Below, one piece after another: positions 1-8,065 of a stretch of DNA of 64,000 nt (position 1 is its first letter; every line of letters begins with the position of its first letter). Under the pieces are notes generated by a model. It had not been told where the DNA came from. It searched no databases and worked only from the letters and a program-made list of their open reading frames with translations. Made by a program: the position numbers and the translations under genes. The stretch spans positions 1,922,001 through 1,986,000 of the forward strand of contig NZ_CP103289.1 of NCBI RefSeq assembly GCF_024757985.1, given 5' to 3'. The stretch is from Cellulomonas sp. NS3. Its GTDB lineage: Bacteria; Actinomycetota; Actinomycetes; Actinomycetales; Cellulomonadaceae.

Positions 1-989
1 GGGTCGGTGCCCGCGTCGGCGAGCAGGGCGTCGGCGTCCGCCTCGAGGACCCAGCGCGTCTCGCCCTCGACGACCACCTCGCGCACGTCGGACGGCCAGC
101 GAGCGGTGACGTCGGCGAGCGTGGCGTCGAGATAACCCGCGACGTCGTGGGGCGTCGCGGGCCCGAGGTGGTGCAGGTAGGCGCGCACGACGTCGAGCCG
201 GTCGACCGCCGCCGGGCCGGGTGCCCCGGCGCCGGAGGCGGGAGCCGGGGACAGGTCGGCGACGTGGTCGGGTGGCCAGCCGGGGACCGGGCGCAGGACC
301 GGCGGTGACGTCCCGGGCTCGAGCTCGAGCCCCGCGTGCAGCGCGGCGAGGCGGAACGGCATCTCGTACAGGTGCGTCGCGTCGCACGGGCGGCAGTAGC
401 GCAGGTACGGCGCGGGCATCGCCGCGGTCAGCCGGGTCGACATCTCGCCCTTGATCGTGGGCTCCGCGACGATGCGGCGCATCTCCCGGGCGACGGCGGC
501 GAGCGCGTCCGGCACCTCGATGCCGGCCTCGTGCAGCGGCTTGCTCGCGTCGTACACGCGCTTGGCGGCGTCGGCGGGGGAGTAGGGGCGGAGCGCGACC
601 TCGACGCCGGGGAGGTCGGCCCGGCGGTAGGCGTGCGGCGCGCCGCGCACCGTCCACGCGAGCGCGAGCTCGCCGGGCCAGCGCTCGGGGTCGGCCGCGA
701 CGGGGACCCCGCGGTTGGCGAGCGACCACGCGGCGCCGCCGGTGCCGGTGTCCTGCACGCCGAGGTCGAGCACGTCGGCGTCGTCCGGCCGGCGGGCGTC
801 GTCGCCGGGCCGGTCGAGCTGCTGTGCCCGGACGCGGTGCCGCAGGACCTGCCCCCGGCTGACCGGGACGCCCGGACCCGCGTCGGACGCGGCGCTCGCC
901 GCGGCCGCACGTGCACCGCCGCCGGTGCCCCGCCGGTCGCCCCCGCCCGTCGTCGTCCCGCTCGTGCCCGTCGTCCGCGCGCGCGCCAT
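1..989 (-). CDS. Winged-helix DNA-binding protein, AlkZ-like (HTH_42 family), 3' end outside the window
   Basis: This reading frame runs from an ATG at 989 down through the left edge, giving about 329 residues without a stop. After a Gly/Ala-rich tail of about 40 residues comes QVLRHRVRAQQLDR, which resembles the N-terminal helix of the HTH_42 / YcaQ-AlkZ family. Later segments YLRYCRPCDATHLYEMPFR and GPATPHDVAGYLDATLADV also fit that family. Members of it include DNA glycosylases acting on interstrand crosslinks and alkylated bases, but many are unstudied, and I cannot confirm the catalytic Q-x-Q/D motif. The start is backed by a GGAGGTG ribosome-binding site just upstream. The C-terminus is missing. 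Confidence 0.75.
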   Translation of the reverse strand, partial: MARARTTGTSGTTTGGGDRRGTGGGARAAAASAASDAGPGVPVSRGQVLRHRVRAQQLDRPGDDARRPDDADVLDLGVQDTGTGGAAWSLANRGVPVAADPERWPGELALAWTVRGAPHAYRRADLPGVEVALRPYSPADAAKRVYDASKPLHEAGIEVPDALAAVAREMRRIVAEPTIKGEMSTRLTAAMPAPYLRYCRPCDATHLYEMPFRLAALHAGLELEPGTSPPVLRPVPGWPPDHVADLSPAPASGAGAPGPAAVDRLDVVRAYLHHLGPATPHDVAGYLDATLADVTARWPSDVREVVVEGETRWVLEADADALLADAGTD

Positions 990-1247
990 GCCGCCACCTC
1001 CAGGGCCAGCGTGCCACCGGCCGCCGACACGCGGCACCGGCCCTGGACGGCCTCCTGCGTCCGCGCGGCGACTTCGGCAGGACTTCGTCGCGCAGCGGCG
1101 GCATCTGGCCGCCGGCGGCCGCCGTGGACGTCCGGCCGGCGAGCCGGCAAGGGGCGGCACAGCCACCCTGGTCGGCCCGCGACGCCCGACCGGTCGCCGA
1201 CGCGGTCCGTGGCCTGCGCGTCCTCGCGCGGCCGCGAACATCGTGGC

Positions 1248-1865
1248 CTAGGCGTCCTCGCGCGCGGCCGCGAACACCGCGGTCCCCACCGCGCCGAGCG
1301 CGCTGCGGAACCGCTCGTCCTGCTCGGCCGGTCCGCCGGGGAGCAGGCCGGCGAGCTCGAGCCCGACGAGCCCGTGCACGAGCCCCCAGAGCTGCACGGC
1401 GAGCTCGCGCGCGTCGTGGTCGCGGCGCGGTGCCCGGCTCGCCGCGAGCACGCGCTCGACCGCCTCGCGGAGCACGACGAAGGTCGGGTGCTCGGTGGCC
1501 GGTCCCTGGGTCGGCTCCTGCGCCCCCACGCGCGCGGCCTCGAACATCACCCGGTAGAAGTGCGGGTCCGTGAGCGCGCTCCTGCGGTACGCCACGCCGA
1601 GGGCCAGGAGGTCCGCCGCGGCGTCGTCCGTCGCGTCGACGCGCGCGAGGTGCGCGGCGAACCGGCGGAACGCCTCGTCCCCGACCGCGCGCACGAGCTC
1701 GTCCCGACCGCCGAACAGCGCGTAGACGGCCGAGGCGGACGTGCCGGCGTTCGCGGCCACGTCACGCACCCGCAGGGCGTCGACCCCGGACCGGGAGATG
1801 GCGGCGGACGCGACCTCGAGCAGCCGCTCGCGCAGCGCGTCGTCGTGCAGTCGCGGTCGGGGCAT
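1248..1865 (-). CDS. TetR-family transcriptional regulator
   Basis: A 205-residue protein with a TetR-type N-terminal helix-turn-helix at about residues 10-55 (DALRVRDVAANAGTSASAVY, then FGGRDELVRAV). The C-terminal ligand-binding domain contains DPHFYRVMFEA, as in the WHG / TetR_C_13-like subgroup. The ATG at 1865 lies 6 bases after a TACACT hexamer (1877-1872), which suggests a leaderless transcript. It is divergent from the small membrane protein gene at 1941, and the 75-bp gap holds symmetric AACG-type repeats. The usual inference is autoregulation plus control of the neighbour. The ligand is unknown. Confidence 0.9.
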   Translation of the reverse strand: MPRPRLHDDALRERLLEVASAAISRSGVDALRVRDVAANAGTSASAVYALFGGRDELVRAVGDEAFRRFAAHLARVDATDDAAADLLALGVAYRRSALTDPHFYRVMFEAARVGAQEPTQGPATEHPTFVVLREAVERVLAASRAPRRDHDARELAVQLWGLVHGLVGLELAGLLPGGPAEQDERFRSALGAVGTAVFAAAREDA

Positions 1866-1883
1866 GCGGCGAGTGTAGATCGC

Positions 1884-1924
1884 TTGACGCGAGTTCACGA
1901 ACGGTGTTCTATAACGCTGTTCGT
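1884..1924 (+). promoter_or_regulatory. Probable TetR operator and promoter for the membrane-protein gene
   Basis: The gap between the TetR gene and its divergent neighbour holds the outer inverted repeat ACGAAC (1897-1902) / GTTCGT (1919-1924). Inside it are two near-identical 10-mers, AACGGTGTTC (1900-1909) and AACGCTGTTC (1913-1922), 13 bp apart. TATAAC (1910-1915) would serve as a -10, with TTGACG (1884-1889) upstream at a rather long spacing of about 20 bp. The repeats sit on the -10, so a bound TetR protein should block this promoter. This is not a LexA box, because the GAAC/GTTC halves are 3 bp apart rather than 4. Confidence 0.6.
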
Positions 1925-1940
1925 AAACCGAGGAGGAATC

Positions 1941-2351
1941 ATGATCGAGCTCACGGAGGCCGCCCGGACCACCGCCGGGATCGTCGCGCTCAGCATCGTC
2001 GCGATCGAGTCCGGCGGGTACTTCCTGGTCCGGGTCGGGACCGGGAAGGTGCCGGTGACCGAGTTCCAGCGCGGCTTCTACCGCGCGGGTCACGCGCACG
2101 CCGGCGTGCTCGTGACCCTGGGCCTCGTATGCCTCCTGCTCGGCGAGGCCACGGCGCTCTCGGGCGTCGCGCGCTGGCTCGCGCAGACCGGCGTGCTCGT
2201 CGCCGCCGTCGTCATGCCCCTGGGGTTCTTCTTCTCCGCGATGGGGCCCGGGCGGGAGCGCCCGAGCCGGTGGGTCGCGCTGCTGCCCGTGGGCGCGACC
2301 GTCCTCGCCGCCGGGGTCGTGACGCTCGGGATCGGCCTGCTCACGGCGTGA
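1941..2351 (+). CDS. Small four-helix membrane protein of unknown function
   Basis: A 136-residue protein with about four hydrophobic segments (near residues 7-25, 50-70, 78-100 and 112-134). A conserved-looking motif, FYRAGHAHAGVLV, with two histidines lies at the start of the second segment. The start codon follows an excellent AGGAGGAATC ribosome-binding site, in contrast to the leaderless style of many neighbours. It is probably controlled by the divergent TetR regulator. The His-x-His motif could bind metal or heme, but no function can be assigned from sequence alone. Confidence 0.8.
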   Translation: MIELTEAARTTAGIVALSIVAIESGGYFLVRVGTGKVPVTEFQRGFYRAGHAHAGVLVTLGLVCLLLGEATALSGVARWLAQTGVLVAAVVMPLGFFFSAMGPGRERPSRWVALLPVGATVLAAGVVTLGIGLLTA

Positions 2352-2460
2352 GGAGCGTGGCCGTGCCGGAGCGGGGCCGGACCGGCGCCGGGCCCCGACC
2401 GACACGCACGCGCACCGGCGCTCCCGGCTGCAGGGCCCCGCCGCCGCTACCGTGAGGACC

Positions 2461-5208
2461 ATGGCGACCCGTACGTCCTCCTCGACCCCCCGTGCGGGCG
2501 GGTCCGCCTCGTCGTCCCCGGCCCGGGGGGCTGCGCGGACCGGTGCGCGCGGCGCCTCGACCCGCCCCGCCGGCCGGGCGCCCAAGCAGCCGCTGCCGCA
2601 CCGCCCGGCCCTCCCGCTGCGGATCGTGCGCGGCGTGTGGATGGGCTGCGCGCACCTGCTGGGCGGCACCGCGCGCCGCGTCGGGCAGGGAGCGCGCGAC
2701 CTGGACCCCGCGCACCGGCGCGACGGCATCGCCTTCACGCTCCTCGCACTGGCGATCGTCGTCGCGGCGCGCGAGTGGTGGGGTCTGTCCGGCACCGCGG
2801 GCGACGTCATCCACGACGTCGTCGCCGGGACGTTCGGCCAGGTCGGCGTCGCCGTCCCCGTCGCGCTCCTGGCGACCGCGGTGCGCCTCATGCGCCACCC
2901 CGAGCTCGCGCAGGCCAACTCGCGCATCGGCATCGGGTTCTCCGCGATCGGGCTCGCCGCGTGCGGCGGGATCCACCTCGAGGCCGGCCTCCCCGCGCCC
3001 GCCGACGGCTTCGGACCGGTGCAGGCCGCGGGGGGAGTGATCGGCTACCTCGTCGCGACCCCGCTCGAGAGCCTGCTCACCGCGTGGGTCACCGTCCCGC
3101 TGCTCGTGCTGCTCGCGTTCTTCGGCGTCCTCGTCGTGACCGCGACGCCCGTGCACCAGATCGGCCCGCGCCTGCGCGCCGGGTACGACCGGCTCACCGG
3201 GAACCAGCGGGTGCTCGAGCAGCCGCTCGACGACGACGCGCCGCTCGTGATCAACGCGGGTCACAGCGCTCTCCCCGAGATCGAGGCGCCGCCGAAGAAG
3301 AAGGCCCGTGGCCGCCTCGGGCTGCGCAAGTCCCGCGCCGAGGGCCCGCCGGACCTCGGGGACACCGAGCTGCTCGACGGCTACGAGGGCGACGAGGCGT
3401 TCGAGCGGGCGGCGATCGTGGCCGCGCGTGAGGAGGCCGAGCGGGAGGCCGCCGAGGCCGAGGCCGCCGCGCAGGCCGACGCGACGCCGACGACGGCGAT
3501 GCCCGCCGCGGGCGCACCCGCCGCGGCGGCCCGCCGCCCGCTCGCCCCGCCGCCGACGGCCCCCGTGCCGCGCGGGGAGCAGCCGATGCTCGAGGGCGAC
3601 GTGCTGTACACGCTGCCGTCGGAGGAGGTGCTCGCGAAGGGTGCCCCGCACAAGGTCCGCTCCGCCGCGAACGACCGCGTCGTCGAGGCGCTCACGACCG
3701 TGCTCGACCAGTTCGAGATCGACGCCCAGGTCACCGGCTTCACGCGCGGGCCCACCGTCACGCGCTACGAGGTCGAGCTCGGACCCGCGGTCAAGGTCGA
3801 GCGGGTCACGGCCCTCTCGAAGAACATCGCCTACGCCGTCGCGAGCGCCGACGTGCGCATCCTCTCCCCGATCCCGGGCAAGTCCGCGATCGGCATCGAG
3901 ATCCCCAACACCGACCGCGAGACGGTCTCGCTCGGCGACGTGCTGCGCTCGAGCGCCGCGCGCCGCAGCGAGCACCCCATGGTCATCGGCGTCGGGAAGG
4001 ACGTCGAGGGCGGGTACGTCGTCGCCAACCTCGCCAAGATGCCGCACCTGCTCGTCGCCGGCGCGACCGGCGCGGGCAAGTCGAGCTTCGTCAACTCGAT
4101 GATCGTCTCGGTCCTCATGCGCTCGACGCCCGACGAGGTCCGCATGGTGCTCGTCGACCCCAAGCGCGTCGAGCTCACGATCTACGAGGGCATCCCGCAC
4201 CTCATCACGCCCATCATCACGAACCCCAAGAAGGCCGCCGAGGCGCTCGAGTGGGTCGTGCGCGAGATGGAGGCGCGCTACGACGACCTCGCGATGTTCG
4301 GGTTCAAGCACGTCGACGACTTCAACACCGCCGTGCGCGCCGGCAAGGTCAAGCCGCTGCCGGGCTCCGAGCGCAAGATCGCGACGTACCCGTACCTGCT
4401 GGTCATCGTCGACGAGCTCGCGGACCTCATGATGGTCGCCCCGCGCGATGTCGAGGCGTCCATCCAGCGCATCACGCAGCTCGCGCGCGCCGCCGGCATC
4501 CACCTGGTCCTCGCGACGCAGCGGCCCAGCGTCGACGTCGTGACCGGGCTCATCAAGGCCAACGTGCCGTCGCGGCTCGCGTTCGCGACGTCGTCGCTGA
4601 CGGACTCGCGCGTCGTGCTCGACCAGCCCGGCGCCGAGAAGCTCATCGGGCAGGGTGACGCGCTGTTCCTCCCCATGGGCGCCGCGAAGCCGATGCGCAC
4701 GCAGGGAGCGTGGGTCTCCGAGAGCGAGATCCACGCCGTCGTCGAGCACGTCAAGAAGCAGCTCAAGCCCAGCTACCGCGAGGACGTCGCCGTCACGGTG
4801 GCCAAGAAGCAGGTCGACGAGGACATCGGCGACGACCTCGACCTGCTGCTGCAGGCCGCGGAGCTCGTCGTGACGACCCAGTTCGGGTCGACCTCGATGC
4901 TCCAGCGCAAGCTGCGCGTCGGCTTCGCGAAGGCAGGGCGGCTCATGGACCTGCTCGAGTCGCGCGAGATCGTCGGCCCGTCCGAGGGCTCCAAGGCCCG
5001 TGAGGTGCTCGTCCAGCCGGACGACCTGCCGGGCACGCTCGCGATGCTGCGCGGCGACCACGGGGAGCCGCCGGTGTCCGCGCCCGCCGAGGACCGGTAC
5101 GCGTCCTCCGACGGCGCGATGCCGGGGGACCCGCCCGTGGCCACGGACTACCACGACGACGCGGACGACGAGGTCGACCCCGGGCGCCTCGGCTTCGGGA
5201 CGCGGTGA
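2461..5208 (+). CDS. ftsK: DNA translocase FtsK/SpoIIIE
   Basis: A 915-residue hexameric motor that pumps chromosomal DNA through the closing septum. About four membrane helices occupy residues 95-225. An acidic, Ala-rich linker (roughly 270-390) is followed by the RecA-like motor with Walker A GATGAGKS (about 534-541) and Walker B LLVIVDELAD (about 645). The C-terminal gamma winged helix (QFGSTSMLQRKLRVGFAKAG, about 800) reads KOPS-type sites. The ATG at 2461 follows TACCGT (2448-2453) by 7 bases, matching the leaderless pattern; a GTG at 2452 is possible but overlaps that hexamer. pgsA and a CinA-type gene follow, a common actinobacterial order. Confidence 0.97.
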   Translation: MATRTSSSTPRAGGSASSSPARGAARTGARGASTRPAGRAPKQPLPHRPALPLRIVRGVWMGCAHLLGGTARRVGQGARDLDPAHRRDGIAFTLLALAIVVAAREWWGLSGTAGDVIHDVVAGTFGQVGVAVPVALLATAVRLMRHPELAQANSRIGIGFSAIGLAACGGIHLEAGLPAPADGFGPVQAAGGVIGYLVATPLESLLTAWVTVPLLVLLAFFGVLVVTATPVHQIGPRLRAGYDRLTGNQRVLEQPLDDDAPLVINAGHSALPEIEAPPKKKARGRLGLRKSRAEGPPDLGDTELLDGYEGDEAFERAAIVAAREEAEREAAEAEAAAQADATPTTAMPAAGAPAAAARRPLAPPPTAPVPRGEQPMLEGDVLYTLPSEEVLAKGAPHKVRSAANDRVVEALTTVLDQFEIDAQVTGFTRGPTVTRYEVELGPAVKVERVTALSKNIAYAVASADVRILSPIPGKSAIGIEIPNTDRETVSLGDVLRSSAARRSEHPMVIGVGKDVEGGYVVANLAKMPHLLVAGATGAGKSSFVNSMIVSVLMRSTPDEVRMVLVDPKRVELTIYEGIPHLITPIITNPKKAAEALEWVVREMEARYDDLAMFGFKHVDDFNTAVRAGKVKPLPGSERKIATYPYLLVIVDELADLMMVAPRDVEASIQRITQLARAAGIHLVLATQRPSVDVVTGLIKANVPSRLAFATSSLTDSRVVLDQPGAEKLIGQGDALFLPMGAAKPMRTQGAWVSESEIHAVVEHVKKQLKPSYREDVAVTVAKKQVDEDIGDDLDLLLQAAELVVTTQFGSTSMLQRKLRVGFAKAGRLMDLLESREIVGPSEGSKAREVLVQPDDLPGTLAMLRGDHGEPPVSAPAEDRYASSDGAMPGDPPVATDYHDDADDEVDPGRLGFGTR

Positions 5209-5300
5209 CGCCGGTGCACGGCCGCGCGGTGCGCCGGGCCGTGCGTCGCCCCGGGCCGCTCGGGGCGCCGGTGTCCCCGACGCACCCGTAGGCTGTCGAC

Positions 5301-5894
5301 GTGGTTCCCGCCGTCCCCTCCCGAATGAACGTCGCGAATGCGCTGACCGTCCTGCGGATCGTGCTCGTGCCGTTCTTCGCCGCTGCGCTCCTGGCCGACG
5401 GCGGCCACACGGTGCGCTGGCGGCTCGTCGCGACGGGGATCTTCGTCCTCGCGGCGGTCACGGACCGGTTCGACGGGCACATCGCCCGCCGCTCGAACCT
5501 CGTGACGGACCTCGGCAAGATCCTCGACCCGATCGCGGACAAGCTGCTCATCGGGACGGCGTTCGTCGTGCTGTCCTACCTCGGGGACCTGCCCTGGTGG
5601 GTCACCGCGGTCGTGCTCGCGCGCGAGCTCGCGATCACGGTCCTGCGGCTGTTCCTGCTGCGCTACCTCGTGCTCCCCGCGTCGCGCGGCGGCAAGGCGA
5701 AGACGGTGCTGCAGTCGGTCGCGATCGGCCTGTACCTCCTGCCGCTCGACCACCTGCCGGGCGTGGTCGAGGTCGTCGCGGCGGTCGTCATGGCCGCCGC
5801 CGTCGCGGTGACGCTCGCGACCGGGGTGGACTACGTGCGCACCGCGCTGCGGGTGCGGCGCGCCGAGCACCGGCCGCCGGCGACCGCGCACTGA
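5301..5894 (+). CDS. pgsA: CDP-diacylglycerol--glycerol-3-phosphate 3-phosphatidyltransferase
   Basis: A 197-residue integral membrane enzyme that makes phosphatidylglycerophosphate, the precursor of phosphatidylglycerol and cardiolipin. The CDP-alcohol phosphotransferase signature D-x2-DG-x2-AR-x8-G-x3-D-x3-D is complete (DRFDGHIARR through GKILDPIADK, about residues 54-80). Several hydrophobic helices surround it. The GTG start at 5301 lies 6 bases after TAGGCT (5289-5294) with no Shine-Dalgarno sequence, so I prefer it over the internal ATG at 5325 that begins MNVANALTVLRI. Other actinobacterial paralogues (PgsA versus PIP synthase) share the signature, so substrate choice is inferred. Confidence 0.9.
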   Translation: MVPAVPSRMNVANALTVLRIVLVPFFAAALLADGGHTVRWRLVATGIFVLAAVTDRFDGHIARRSNLVTDLGKILDPIADKLLIGTAFVVLSYLGDLPWWVTAVVLARELAITVLRLFLLRYLVLPASRGGKAKTVLQSVAIGLYLLPLDHLPGVVEVVAAVVMAAAVAVTLATGVDYVRTALRVRRAEHRPPATAH

Positions 5895-5910
5895 CCGGGC
5901 CGCGTCGCGC

Positions 5911-6432
5911 ATGACCGACTCGCCGTACGGCGCCGCCCCGGGCGCCCGGCCCCGTCCCGCGCGGGTCGCCGAGCGGCTGCTCGCGAGGCTCGCGCTGCGC
6001 GGGTGGACCGTCGCGGTCGCGGAGTCGCTCACCGGGGGTCTGGTCGTCGCCGAGCTCGTGGCCGTGCCCGGGGCGTCGCAGGTGGTCCGCGGCGGGGTCG
6101 TCGCCTACGCCACCGACCTCAAGGCATCGCTGCTGGGCGTCGACCGGCGCCTGCTCGAGGTCCGCGGCGCGGTCGACCCCGACGTCGCGTACGCGATGGC
6201 GGAGGGCGTACGGGCGTGCATGGGAGCCGACGTGGGGCTCGCGACCACCGGGGTGGCAGGCCCCGACCCGCAGGACGGCCAGGCGCCGGGCACGGTGTTC
6301 GTCTCCGTCGTCGGTCCCGCCGGCGCGCACGTGCGGGCGCTCGTGCTGCCCGGGGACCGGACGCAGGTCCGCGAGGGCGCCCGCGACGCCGTGCTGGCGC
6401 TCGCGCGTGATCTTGTCGCTCCCATGGGGTGA
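5911..6432 (+). CDS. CinA C-terminal-type nicotinamide-nucleotide amidohydrolase
   Basis: A 173-residue stand-alone CinA C-terminal (PncC-type) domain. The family deamidates nicotinamide mononucleotide to nicotinate mononucleotide in the pyridine nucleotide salvage cycle. Typical motifs are present: [12 protein letters not shown] (about residues 34-45), [44 protein letters not shown], and GTVFVSV near the end. It lacks the N-terminal MoCF-like domain of full-length CinA. It starts 16 bases after the pgsA stop, and the ClgR-type regulator follows, an arrangement widely seen in actinobacteria. Confidence 0.9.
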   Translation: MTDSPYGAAPGARPRPARVAERLLARLALRGWTVAVAESLTGGLVVAELVAVPGASQVVRGGVVAYATDLKASLLGVDRRLLEVRGAVDPDVAYAMAEGVRACMGADVGLATTGVAGPDPQDGQAPGTVFVSVVGPAGAHVRALVLPGDRTQVREGARDAVLALARDLVAPMG

Positions 6433-6668
6433 ATGTCGTGTGCAGGCGCTGCGGCGGGGGGAACACCCGGGTCACCATGGGCGTTGGGATGGTCGTGATG
6501 AACACCAGACCGGCGGCTCGACCCGGGACCGCGCGCACGAGCGGCGCGAGGTACGGTGGAAGTATCCCCGCGAGGGGACGTACGGGCGTCACGGTGGGGG
6601 TCGGGACCAGGTCCTCGCTCCCGACGCCCGCACAGGGTGAGGATCGAGACGCGAGAGGGGGACGCCAG

Positions 6669-7010
6669 ATGGTCGTACTGCGCCGCGAGATCGGCGATGT
6701 GCTGCGGGATGCCCGGCAGCGGCAGGGTCGCACCCTGCGTGAGGTGTCCTCCGCGGCTCGGGTGTCCCTCGGGTACCTGAGTGAGGTGGAACGGGGTCAG
6801 AAGGAGGCGTCGTCGGAGCTGCTCGGCAGCATCTGCGACGCGCTCGACGTGCCCCTGTCGCTCGTGCTCCGTGAGGTGAGCGACCGTGTCGCCGTGGCCG
6901 AGGGTCTGCTGATCCCGGACACCGTCCCTGCGGACCTGACTGCGTCGTTCGGCGGACCCGCCGACGGTGGTTGGGCCCGACCCCGTTCGGAGCTCGCTCC
7001 GATCGGCTGA
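6669..7010 (+). CDS. clgR: ClgR-type helix-turn-helix transcriptional regulator
   Basis: A 113-residue protein with an XRE-type helix-turn-helix over residues 5-62 ([20 protein letters not shown], then [20 protein letters not shown]). The helix sequence and the position after a CinA-type gene match ClgR, the actinobacterial activator of Clp protease and other stress genes. The ATG at 6669 follows GAGAGGGGGA. The 236-bp region upstream of it contains TACGGT (6552-6557) that could be a promoter -10, but I see no clear ClgR operator. The C-terminus ends in a short Pro/Gly-rich tail. Its own protein level is controlled by Clp in relatives. Confidence 0.82.
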   Translation: MVVLRREIGDVLRDARQRQGRTLREVSSAARVSLGYLSEVERGQKEASSELLGSICDALDVPLSLVLREVSDRVAVAEGLLIPDTVPADLTASFGGPADGGWARPRSELAPIG

Positions 7011-7234
7011 GACCTGACGTCCGGCCCGAGGAGCTCCTCGCAGCCGGCTGAGACGACGGACCCGTGGTCGCGTGCCGCTGCGCGACCGCGGGTTTCGTGC
7101 GTCCGGGGCCGGTGCCCCGCAGCTGCGCTCGTCGCCGCGTGCGCACGCCGTCGGCGCCGGCACGTGCTCCGGCACGCACACCGCGGCGCGCGCGCCGCGC
7201 GGGCGTGGCACGGACCCACGCCCGGTGCGCCCGG

Positions 7235-8029
7235 TCAGGGGTGCTGGCAGCGCGGGCAGTAGAAGACCGGACGCTCCATCGGGGGCTTGCGTGCCTGCCC
7301 CTTCTCGATCGGCGTGCCGCAGCGTCGGCACGGCTGCCCCGCGCGGCCGTGGACCCGGCTCGTCGCCCGGAAGCCCTGCTCGCCGGTCGCGGTCGGGATG
7401 CGGGCCTCGACCGAGCGCAGCATCATCGCGCGCGCCACTGCGAGCAGGCGCTCGGGGTCCGGCACCTCGTCCGCCGGCGTCCACGGCCAGAGCCCGACCG
7501 CGAAGAGCGGCTCGGCCATGTAGATCGTGCCCATCCCGGCAACGACCCGCTGGTCGAGCATGACGTCGCACACAGGCTCCGACCCGCGCTCGCCCCAGCG
7601 CCGCAGCCCCTCGACGAGCCCCACGGTCGGGAAGTCGGGCGCGAGGATGTCGGGTCCCAGGTGCCCGACGAGCGTGTGCTCCTCGCTCGTGGGCACCACG
7701 TCGAGCATCCCGAGGCGCTCGCCCACGGTCGTCCACAGCTCGTTCCCGAGCACCGCGCGGACCCAGGTGCCGGACGCCCGGGCGTCTCGGGTCCCGGTGC
7801 GCGCGATCCGCCACGACCCCTCCATGCGCAGGTGGGTGTGCAGCGTCCGCCCGTCGTCGAAGCGCGTGAGCAGGTGCTTGCCGTAGGACACGTTCTCCAG
7901 CACGGTCCGACCGACGAGGTCGACGGTCGCCGCCGACGGCCAGCGGAGCTCGGCGCGCACGAGCACACGCCCGGCGAGCGCGAGGTCCATGCGCGTCGCG
8001 GTGCGCCGCAGGATGTCACCCTCGGGCAC
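7235..8029 (-). CDS. nei2: Endonuclease VIII-like DNA glycosylase (Nei2, Fpg/Nei family)
   Basis: A 264-residue bifunctional glycosylase / AP lyase that removes oxidised bases. After loss of the initiator residue the N-terminus is PEGD, giving the catalytic Pro and Glu. The lysine of VSYGKHLLTRF and the segment HTHLRMEGSWR match the Nei2 subgroup. A C-terminal zinc finger (PCRRCGTPIEKG ... FYCPRCQ) is intact with all four cysteines. The GTG start lies 36 bases after the lhr stop, so the two are probably co-transcribed. An lhr-nei2 pair is known from mycobacteria and points to a shared damage-repair role. Confidence 0.93.
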   Translation of the reverse strand: MPEGDILRRTATRMDLALAGRVLVRAELRWPSAATVDLVGRTVLENVSYGKHLLTRFDDGRTLHTHLRMEGSWRIARTGTRDARASGTWVRAVLGNELWTTVGERLGMLDVVPTSEEHTLVGHLGPDILAPDFPTVGLVEGLRRWGERGSEPVCDVMLDQRVVAGMGTIYMAEPLFAVGLWPWTPADEVPDPERLLAVARAMMLRSVEARIPTATGEQGFRATSRVHGRAGQPCRRCGTPIEKGQARKPPMERPVFYCPRCQHP

Positions 8030-8065
8030 GGCCGGCCCTGGGTCGTGCGCCGTGCGGGCGGCGTC

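Noticed and set aside
1899-1909. GAAC-N3-GTTC resembling a LexA box before the small membrane protein
   Set aside because: The spacer is 3 bp, not 4, and the sequence belongs to a duplicated AACG-type repeat, which fits the adjacent TetR regulator better.
2341-5154. A 937-codon minus-strand frame opposite ftsK
   Set aside because: It is low-complexity Arg/Asp/His-rich sequence with no domain and mirrors the ftsK codons.
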